From: JANYCG01 sp031365665
GTDB lineage: Bacteria > Pseudomonadota > Gammaproteobacteria > Burkholderiales > Burkholderiaceae_C
NCBI GenBank assembly: GCA_031365665.1
Contig: JANLYO010000160.1
Coordinates: 1-11,149, forward strand
Reading direction: 5' to 3'
Length of the DNA: 11,149 bases
The first letter of the stretch is position 1, and each line of letters starts with the position of its first letter. Below are positions 7,233-11,149 of this stretch, in pieces. A program made the position numbers and the translations under genes. The notes under the pieces were generated by a model, which was not told where the DNA came from, searched no databases, and was given only the letters and a program-made list of their open reading frames with translations.

Positions 7233-7255
7233 TACTAAATATGTATCAATATATT
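7223..7255. repeat. 33-bp imperfect palindrome, candidate operator
   Basis: The arms AATATTTTGATAC (7223-7235) and GTATCAATATATT (7243-7255) are complementary at 12 of 13 positions, around a 7-nt centre. The core TTGATAC-N7-GTATCAA is perfect. The element overlaps the -35 region of the candidate carboxypeptidase promoter, the usual place for a dimeric regulator. It lacks the GC stem and U-tract of a terminator. Confidence 0.5.
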
Positions 7256-7303
7256 ATTAATTTACGTGGCTTCATGGCATTTTTAATTTATCACGAAATA
7301 TTT

Positions 7304-7334
7304 AAAAAAGATTTTTCAGTATTTATAAAATCTT
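7304..7334 (-). terminator. Weak intrinsic terminator after the ferredoxin gene
   Basis: Read on the minus strand, AAGATTTT (7334-7327) and AAAATCTT (7315-7308) form a perfect 8-bp stem with an 11-nt loop, and the transcript continues into a run of six U (7309-7304). The stem is AT-rich and therefore weak. It lies about 50 nt past the ferredoxin stop, in the right orientation for that gene. Confidence 0.4.
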
Positions 7335-7384
7335 GCCGCGTCTTGGTCTGAGCCGCAGTCCTAGCCTCAGGTTGGCCCAGGCCC

Positions 7385-7780
7385 CTAGCGCCCGACATGG
7401 GCCGGCATGCGCAGGCGCTCCACCACGTTGCCGTGTTTGAGGTGCGACTCGACGATCTCGTCAATGTCGTGTTCATCGACGTAGCTGTACCACACCGCCT
7501 CGGGGTAGACCACGGCCACCGGGCCGCCTGCGCAGCGGTCCAGGCAACCGGCTTTGTTCACCCGGACTTTGCCGCTGCCCACGAGGCCGGCCGCTTTGGA
7601 CTGCGCTTTGCAGCGGTCAAAACCGGCCTGCGCGCGGTGGTCGGCGCAGCAGTCTTCGCCATTTTTGCGCTGGTTCAGGCAGAAAAAGATGTGGCGCTGG
7701 TAATAACTGGGAGCAACAGTGCCGGGCTCTGTAGCCGAAGTGGTGTCAGCGGGGGCGTTGGCGTGGTCTGAGTTTTGCAT
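7385..7780 (-). CDS. Thioredoxin-like [2Fe-2S] ferredoxin family protein
   Basis: The 131-residue protein has the cysteine layout of thioredoxin-fold [2Fe-2S] ferredoxins (the Fd4/NuoE-like group). HIFFCLNQRKNGEDCC holds Cys34 and Cys44/Cys45, and AGCLDRCAGGPVAVVYPE holds Cys79-x3-Cys83 followed by the conserved VYPE..WY segment. An extra Cys57 is present. It should be a soluble cytoplasmic electron carrier; its partner is not evident. The open frame extends much further upstream (to 8404), but that extension runs through the palindromic element and antisense to vanZ. The ATG at 7778-7780, about 30 residues before the first cysteine, is therefore chosen. A G-rich stretch lies about 17 nt upstream, a poor Shine-Dalgarno position. 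It lies between vanZ and the AT-rich island. Confidence 0.88.
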   Translation of the reverse strand: MQNSDHANAPADTTSATEPGTVAPSYYQRHIFFCLNQRKNGEDCCADHRAQAGFDRCKAQSKAAGLVGSGKVRVNKAGCLDRCAGGPVAVVYPEAVWYSYVDEHDIDEIVESHLKHGNVVERLRMPAHVGR

Positions 7781-7828
7781 GCCGTATTTTAGTTTTTCCC
7801 CCGCGCCGAACTGACCGGTGGCTCGACG

Positions 7829-7966
7829 CAGGGATTTCAAAACCAATGAAAGTGATGATTTCGCGCTCAGGCCAAGGCGCAAAACGCAGACATAGCTGTG
7901 GCTATGGCGAGGCTTTGCAACGCGGGCATGGGGGCGAAAGCACGCTTTCATGTTTTGAAATCCCTG
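7829..7966. repeat. Approximately 138-nt palindromic element (large stem-loop) after vanZ
   Basis: CAGGGATTTCAAAAC (7829-7843) is perfectly complementary to GTTTTGAAATCCCTG (7952-7966). Inside this, ATGAAAG (7846-7852) pairs with CTTTCAT (7945-7951), TTTCGC (7859-7864) with GCGAAA (7934-7939), GCAAA (7879-7883) with TTTGC (7914-7918), and CATAGC (7891-7896) with GCTATG (7901-7906) around a TGTG loop. The structure is one long interrupted hairpin. Its right arm includes the last codons and stop of the vanZ-family gene. It looks like a dispersed intergenic palindromic repeat, possibly stabilising or terminating the transcript; there is no U-tract. Confidence 0.75.
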
Positions 7967-9045
7967 GGGCGGGACACCAGGGTCACCAAATACAGCAGCA
8001 CCGCAAACGGCCACAACCAGCCCAGCCACTGCGCCAGGCCATTGAAACGGATGAAACGCCCCTGCTCCCAGGTGTGCAGGGTTTGCGAAAAATACGGGTT
8101 GATCGGCACTTGGTTCACCACCGCCAGAAAGATGCCCAGCGCCAACAGCGCCAGCGCTGCGTTGATCCGCCGCGGCACCATGGCCAGCAACGCCGCCAGC
8201 GCTGCCGCCCCGCCCAAGCCCACCTGCGCGGGCAGCCCGAGCCAGTCCCACGCGTGTTGCGGGCCGAAACTCATGGCGCCTGACAGCGCAGTGACACCCA
8301 CACCTGCCGCCAGCGTGCCGATCACGCACAAAGCCCGCTGAGGCCGGGTTTTGACAATGCAAAACGCCAGCAGGCAGGGAGTCAACACCCCTAAAAATAC
8401 GCACAGAACCTCGGTGCCCGGCACCAGCGCGCGCAGTTCCTGGTCACGCACCGGCAGCCAGCCCAGAAAAGGCGTGTCGTCCAGCAGTTCGGCGACCACG
8501 CCTTCAAGCCGGTCCACCACCTGGCCCACGCCAAACGGCACGGCTGCCGGGAACAACAGCGCAACCGGCCACATCACCAGCAGCACCAAACCATACCGCG
8601 CGTTCGCCTCAAACCACTGCGCCCGAAAACGGCTCCAGTGCACCAAGGCACCCGCCCGTTCCAGCGCCCGTGCGGCCACTGCGCCCAGCGCAGCACCGAC
8701 GACGTTGAGCCCGAAATCCAGGTTGGACGACACCCGCGTTGGCAGCAAGCCTTGCAGCGTCTCCATCGACAGCGACATCAACACCGCGCCCAAGGTGGCG
8801 CCCAGCACCGCCTGTTGGGCGCGGCCCGTGCGCAGCGCCGTCAGCGACAGCAAAAAGCCAAAGGGCGCGTAGCCCAGGATGTTCACCCCGACGTCAAACC
8901 CGGTCCAGTATTTCGGCAGAGGCTGCCACAGGTAAACAAACAAGCCCCCGCCCTGGTCACGCCACTCGCCAAACGGGTAAAGGCTGGCCCAGACGATCAG
9001 GCCCGCGTACAGGAGCGAGAGCGGCCAGGCGGAGGTTTTATGCAC
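7948..9045 (-). CDS. VanZ-family integral membrane protein
   Basis: The 365-residue protein is very hydrophobic, with about eight or nine predicted membrane segments. The N-terminal part (about 10-125) is a VanZ-like domain. It includes NILGYAPFGFLLSL (55-68) and the signature SMETLQGLLPTRVSSNLD (93-110), followed by Asn114 and Gly117/Gly121 in the next helix (conserved Glu95, Gln98, Arg104, Asp110). VanZ itself gives low-level teicoplanin resistance, but most VanZ-like proteins have no known role, and resistance should not be assumed. The C-terminal ~200 residues are further helices without a recognisable motif. The start is GTG at 9043-9045, placed one base after the hemJ stop, so the two genes are almost certainly co-transcribed. 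The last codons fall inside the large palindromic element. Confidence 0.8.
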   Translation of the reverse strand: MHKTSAWPLSLLYAGLIVWASLYPFGEWRDQGGGLFVYLWQPLPKYWTGFDVGVNILGYAPFGFLLSLTALRTGRAQQAVLGATLGAVLMSLSMETLQGLLPTRVSSNLDFGLNVVGAALGAVAARALERAGALVHWSRFRAQWFEANARYGLVLLVMWPVALLFPAAVPFGVGQVVDRLEGVVAELLDDTPFLGWLPVRDQELRALVPGTEVLCVFLGVLTPCLLAFCIVKTRPQRALCVIGTLAAGVGVTALSGAMSFGPQHAWDWLGLPAQVGLGGAAALAALLAMVPRRINAALALLALGIFLAVVNQVPINPYFSQTLHTWEQGRFIRFNGLAQWLGWLWPFAVLLYLVTLVSRPRDFKT

Positions 9046-9046
9046 G

Positions 9047-9475
9047 TCAAAAAGGTTTGACTACCACCAATACCACGGCACACAACAAAAGCAGCACCGG
9101 CACTTCGTTGAACCAGCGGTACCAGGTGTGGGAGCGCTGGTTCTTGCCGACCTGGAATTTTTTCAACAGGCTGCCACAAGCGCTGTGGTAACCGCCAATC
9201 AAGAACACGACGAAGAGTTTGGCGTGCAGCCAATAATTGCCCGGCCCCTTGCCGATGCCGTAACCCAGCCACAGCCAGCCGCCAAAAATGATGGCCAGCA
9301 GCGCCAACGGCCCCATGAACCGATGCAGCTTGGTGGCCATCAGCAACAGCCGCTCCCGCTCGGCGGTGGAGCCTTCAGGCACCTGCGCCAGATTGACGAA
9401 AATGCGCGGCAGGTAAAACAAGCCCGCAAACCAGCTGGCGACGAAGAGGATGTGGAAAGACTTGACCCAGAGCAT
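9047..9475 (-). CDS. hemJ: HemJ-type protoporphyrinogen IX oxidase (CopD/UPF0093 family membrane protein)
   Basis: HemJ oxidises protoporphyrinogen IX to protoporphyrin IX, the penultimate step of haem synthesis, in the inner membrane of bacteria that lack HemG/HemY. The 142-residue protein has four membrane segments (about 5-25, 54-73, 84-103 and 122-140). Family features are FHILFVASWFAGLFYLPR (7-24; His8, Arg24), a conserved His51, LHAKLFVV (83-90; His84, Lys86) and the ending FNEVPVLLLL...VVVKPF. The ATG at 9473-9475 is chosen because the longer open frame (to 9550) would run over an intrinsic terminator and adds a non-conserved tail. CopD copper-export proteins share this fold, but the length, motifs and position divergent from hemB favour HemJ. 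The next gene begins one base after the stop. Confidence 0.82.
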   Translation of the reverse strand: MLWVKSFHILFVASWFAGLFYLPRIFVNLAQVPEGSTAERERLLLMATKLHRFMGPLALLAIIFGGWLWLGYGIGKGPGNYWLHAKLFVVFLIGGYHSACGSLLKKFQVGKNQRSHTWYRWFNEVPVLLLLCAVVLVVVKPF

Positions 9476-9533
9476 GGTGCGGATTATGGCGGGGTCTGGA
9501 GTTTTAACCGCTTTCGCCTTCGCCAAGAAGGCC

Positions 9534-9560
9534 AAAAAAAACCCCGGCACGAAGCCGGGG
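9534..9560 (-). terminator. Strong intrinsic terminator, minus strand
   Basis: On the minus strand CCCCGGC (9560-9554), loop TTCGT and GCCGGGG (9548-9542) form a perfect 7-bp GC stem, followed immediately by eight U residues (9541-9534). It stops transcripts coming from the hemB side about 60 nt before the hemJ start codon. It would therefore end a small RNA or act as an attenuator ahead of hemJ. Confidence 0.85.
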
Positions 9561-9631
9561 CGGTAAGCCTATTTGCTGTCACACATCAAGGCCCCGCTCA
9601 GGGAGGAAAAGCGGGGGGTGGAAAACCACCC
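9534..9631 (-). ncRNA. Predicted ~98-nt small RNA (or attenuated hemJ leader)
   Basis: Three stem-loops follow each other on the minus strand. The first is GGGTGG/CCACCC with a UUUU loop (9631-9616). The second is CCCCGCT/AGCGGGG (9616-9610 and 9598-9592) with an 11-nt loop reading UUUCCUCCCUG. The third is the intrinsic terminator ending at 9534. A promoter fits upstream, placing the 5' end near 9631, exactly at the base of the first hairpin. The C-rich loop (CCUCCC) is complementary to Shine-Dalgarno sequences. It resembles, by motif only, the loop of CUUCCUCCC-type small RNAs of Rhodobacterales and the C-rich loops reported for small hairpin RNAs in Burkholderia. I see no protein-coding frame here. 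Because hemJ starts 59 nt downstream, the RNA could instead be a terminated leader. Confidence 0.6.
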
Positions 9632-9637
9632 GGCGCA

Positions 9638-9666
9638 AATTTAGCAAACATTGGTGTATGTTTCAA
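9638..9666 (-). promoter_or_regulatory. Candidate promoter of the small RNA
   Basis: On the minus strand TTGAAA (9666-9661, 5/6 match to TTGACA) is followed after exactly 17 nt by TAAATT (9643-9638, 4/6 match to TATAAT). The predicted start, 6-8 nt later, falls at 9630-9632, the first base of the first hairpin. The match between promoter, hairpins and terminator supports a discrete transcription unit. Confidence 0.5.
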
Positions 9667-9704
9667 GCGAATAGGTCAACTATTTGCCATTGAAGCGACA
9701 ATAC

Positions 9705-9718
9705 TTGACCGTAGTCAA
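9705..9718. promoter_or_regulatory. TTGAC-N4-GTCAA palindrome, FNR/DNR-like box before hemB
   Basis: TTGAC (9705-9709) and GTCAA (9714-9718) form a perfect inverted repeat with 4-nt spacing. It matches 8 of 10 defined positions of the FNR consensus TTGAT-N4-ATCAA. It ends 14 nt before the hemB ATG, so it would suit repression of hemB or control of the divergent transcript better than classical activation of hemB. No clear hemB promoter was identified. Confidence 0.35.
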
Positions 9719-9732
9719 TTTTTTGCCCCCAA

Positions 9733-10743
9733 ATGCCCTTTTTGACGCCCGCCCCTTTTCCCCTAGCGCGCCCGCGCCGTCTGCGCCGCGACGCCTTTAC
9801 CCGCAATTTGGTGCGGGAAAACGTGCTCACGGTGCATGACCTGATCTACCCGGTGTTTGTGGTCGAAGGCAAAAAGCAGCGCCAACCCGTGGCCTCCATG
9901 CCAGGCGTGGAGCGCTTGAGCCTGGATTTTCTGCTGCCGGTGGCCGAAGAATGTATGGCGCTGGGCATCCCGGTGATGGCGCTGTTCCCGGTGATCGACC
10001 CCTCGCTCAAAACGCCCGACGGCAAAGAGGCGGTCAACGCCAAAGGCCTGATCCCCCGAGTGGTGCGCGAACTCAAGAAACGCTTTCCCGAACTCGGCGT
10101 CATGACCGACGTGGCGCTGGATCCGTACACCAGCCACGGGCAAGACGGCCTGCTGGACAAATCAAACTACATCCTCAACGACGAAACCGTCAAGGTGCTG
10201 GTGAAGCAGGCGCTCACACAGGCGCAGGCGGGCGTGGACATTGTTGCGCCCAGCGACATGATGGATGGCCGCATCGGCGCGATCCGCCAGGCCCTGGAGG
10301 CCAAAGGGCACATCCACACCCGCATCATGGCCTATAGCGCCAAATACGCCAGCGCTTTTTACGGCCCGTTTCGCGACGCGGTGGGCTCCGCCGGCAACCT
10401 GGGCAAAGCCAATAAAAAGGTCTACCAGATGGACCACGGCAACAGCGATGAGGCGCTGCGCGAAGTAGCGATCGACATCGCCGAAGGCGCTGACATGGTG
10501 ATGGTCAAACCCGGCATGCCCTACCTGGACATCGTGCGCCGCGTGAAAGATGAGTTTCGCGTGCCGACCTTTGCCTACCAAGTCAGCGGTGAATACGCCA
10601 TGCTCAAAGCCGCTGCGCAAAACGGCTGGCTGGACCACGACGCGGTCATGATGGAGAGCCTGTTGGCCTTCAAACGCGCCGGGGCGGATGGCATTTTGAC
10701 CTATTTTTCTCTGAATGTAGCGAGAATTTTGTCAAAAAAATAG
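9733..10743 (+). CDS. hemB: Porphobilinogen synthase (delta-aminolevulinic acid dehydratase)
   Basis: HemB condenses two 5-aminolevulinate molecules to porphobilinogen, an early cytoplasmic step of haem synthesis. The 336-residue protein has the family length and both Schiff-base lysines, Lys204 in YSAKYASAFYGPFR and Lys259 in MVMVKPGMPYLD. The metal-site segment reads DVALDPYTSHGQDG (126-139), with Asp126, Asp130 and Asp138 where zinc enzymes have cysteines. This is therefore the Mg2+-dependent type known from Pseudomonas and many other bacteria. Other family blocks are VIDPSLK, VAPSDMMDGR and GADGILTYFS. The ATG at 9733 gives a typical N-terminus with FPLARPRRLRR; no good Shine-Dalgarno site precedes it. 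It is divergent from hemJ, and a CorA-family magnesium transporter gene follows, which fits a Mg-dependent enzyme but may be coincidence. Confidence 0.97.
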   Translation: MPFLTPAPFPLARPRRLRRDAFTRNLVRENVLTVHDLIYPVFVVEGKKQRQPVASMPGVERLSLDFLLPVAEECMALGIPVMALFPVIDPSLKTPDGKEAVNAKGLIPRVVRELKKRFPELGVMTDVALDPYTSHGQDGLLDKSNYILNDETVKVLVKQALTQAQAGVDIVAPSDMMDGRIGAIRQALEAKGHIHTRIMAYSAKYASAFYGPFRDAVGSAGNLGKANKKVYQMDHGNSDEALREVAIDIAEGADMVMVKPGMPYLDIVRRVKDEFRVPTFAYQVSGEYAMLKAAAQNGWLDHDAVMMESLLAFKRAGADGILTYFSLNVARILSKK

Positions 10744-10826
10744 GCTTTTTAAGATCATTTTTAGTAGCTATCAATTTATATTTGATGTGACCCAATGCTT
10801 ATAAATATCAATAACAAGCATATTGA

Positions 10827-11149
10827 ATGAGAAATTTCAGCTTTAACGGCACCGGCATCACCGAGCTGGACGCCCTGCCGCAGCAATTGCCCGACACCGG
10901 TTTTGTCTGGATCGCCTGTACCCGCGCTGAATTTGAGACCTCCCTGGCGGAGCTGCAGGCCTGCCTGCAAAAGCTGTGTGGGCAGCAATTGGTGGATTTG
11001 CACGTCTCCGACCTGGCCAATCCCCACCTGCCCTCGCACTACGACTTCACCTTGCAGTACGACGTGCTGGTGTTCCGCCGCCTGGCAGCGGGGGTTGGCA
11101 CCGTGACAGCGACGGCGGCAAGCACGGTAACGGCGGTGGAAGCGGTGGA
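10827..11149 (+). CDS. CorA-family magnesium transporter, N-terminal part (cut by window end)
   Basis: From ATG 10827 the frame stays open to the window end (107 codons plus two bases). The start reads MRNFSFNGTGITELDAL, followed by FVWIACTRAEFE, VDLHVSDLANPHLPSHYD (56-73) and LQYDVLVFRRLA (76-87). This matches the cytoplasmic N-terminal domain of the CorA-like transporters common in Burkholderiales. The GMN-containing membrane helices would lie beyond the window, so transport function is inferred. After FRRLA the sequence becomes a low-complexity Gly/Val/Thr/Ala run (from about residue 88). The 83-nt gap after hemB is AT-rich, with no strong terminator and only weak promoter-like hexamers (TTGATG at 10782, TATCAA at 10806). 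Confidence 0.75.
   Translation, partial: MRNFSFNGTGITELDALPQQLPDTGFVWIACTRAEFETSLAELQACLQKLCGQQLVDLHVSDLANPHLPSHYDFTLQYDVLVFRRLAAGVGTVTATAASTVTAVEAV

Larger units (their letters stand above)
7170..7334. other. AT-rich intergenic island upstream of the carboxypeptidase gene
   Basis: This stretch is overwhelmingly A+T, while genes on both sides are strongly GC-rich, and it has no coding potential. It contains a perfect minus-strand TATAAT, a long palindrome and a terminator-like hairpin, listed separately. It probably combines the 3' end of the ferredoxin transcript with the control region of the carboxypeptidase gene. Such AT-rich DNA is also a typical binding site for H-NS/MvaT-like silencers, or it may be a remnant of inserted DNA. 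Confidence 0.6.

Noticed and set aside
7781..8404. Upstream extension of the ferredoxin reading frame to 339 codons
   Set aside because: The extension overlaps vanZ in another frame and crosses the palindromic element; the ferredoxin domain begins after the ATG at 7780.
9128..9745. 205-codon plus-strand open frame
   Set aside because: It runs antisense to hemJ and across the terminator and small-RNA region; Gln/Arg-rich without motifs.
1..11149. CRISPR arrays, tRNA/rRNA genes, IS elements or phage genes
   Set aside because: No regularly spaced repeats, cloverleaf-like sequences, transposase motifs or phage structural genes were seen on either strand.

Overview
The window looks like chromosomal DNA of a Burkholderiales betaproteobacterium, most likely a member of the Comamonadaceae related to Rhodoferax or Polaromonas. 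This is inferred from the GC-rich coding DNA, the hemB–corA order, the hemJ/hemB pairing and the overall protein character. No rRNA or tRNA gene is present to confirm it.

Left part (1-3101, plus strand). The window opens inside a wax ester synthase/diacylglycerol acyltransferase gene (storage lipid synthesis), which ends in a plausible intrinsic terminator. About 1 kb of lower-GC, poorly coding DNA follows. It holds a small membrane-anchored hypothetical gene interrupted by an in-frame TGA, and a stretch with no convincing gene. Next comes a complete Xre/ParS-type antitoxin and RES-domain toxin pair with stop and start codons abutting and its own promoter.

Middle part (3152-7780, minus strand). 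Read in the direction of transcription, the genes are a thioredoxin-like [2Fe-2S] ferredoxin, an AT-rich control region, a PBP5-type D-alanyl-D-alanine carboxypeptidase, a VapB/VapC-like (AbrB/PIN) toxin-antitoxin pair with a 4-nt GTGA overlap, and a periplasmic 2',3'-cyclic-nucleotide phosphodiesterase/3'-nucleotidase (CpdB). Two of these proteins are exported envelope or periplasmic hydrolases.

Right part (7781-11149). A HemJ-type protoporphyrinogen oxidase and a VanZ-family membrane protein form a tight minus-strand pair. It ends in an approximately 138-nt palindromic element that overlaps the vanZ stop codon. Divergent from hemJ is hemB (porphobilinogen synthase, Mg-type active site), followed by the 5' part of a CorA-type magnesium transporter gene. 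The window therefore holds a haem-synthesis junction, with one early enzyme (HemB) and one late enzyme (HemJ).

The most interesting non-coding signal is in the 257-nt hemJ–hemB gap. It looks like a compact minus-strand small RNA of about 98 nt, with a promoter, two GC-rich hairpins, a C-rich loop resembling an anti-Shine-Dalgarno sequence, and a strong intrinsic terminator. It could be an independent sRNA or a prematurely terminated leader of hemJ.
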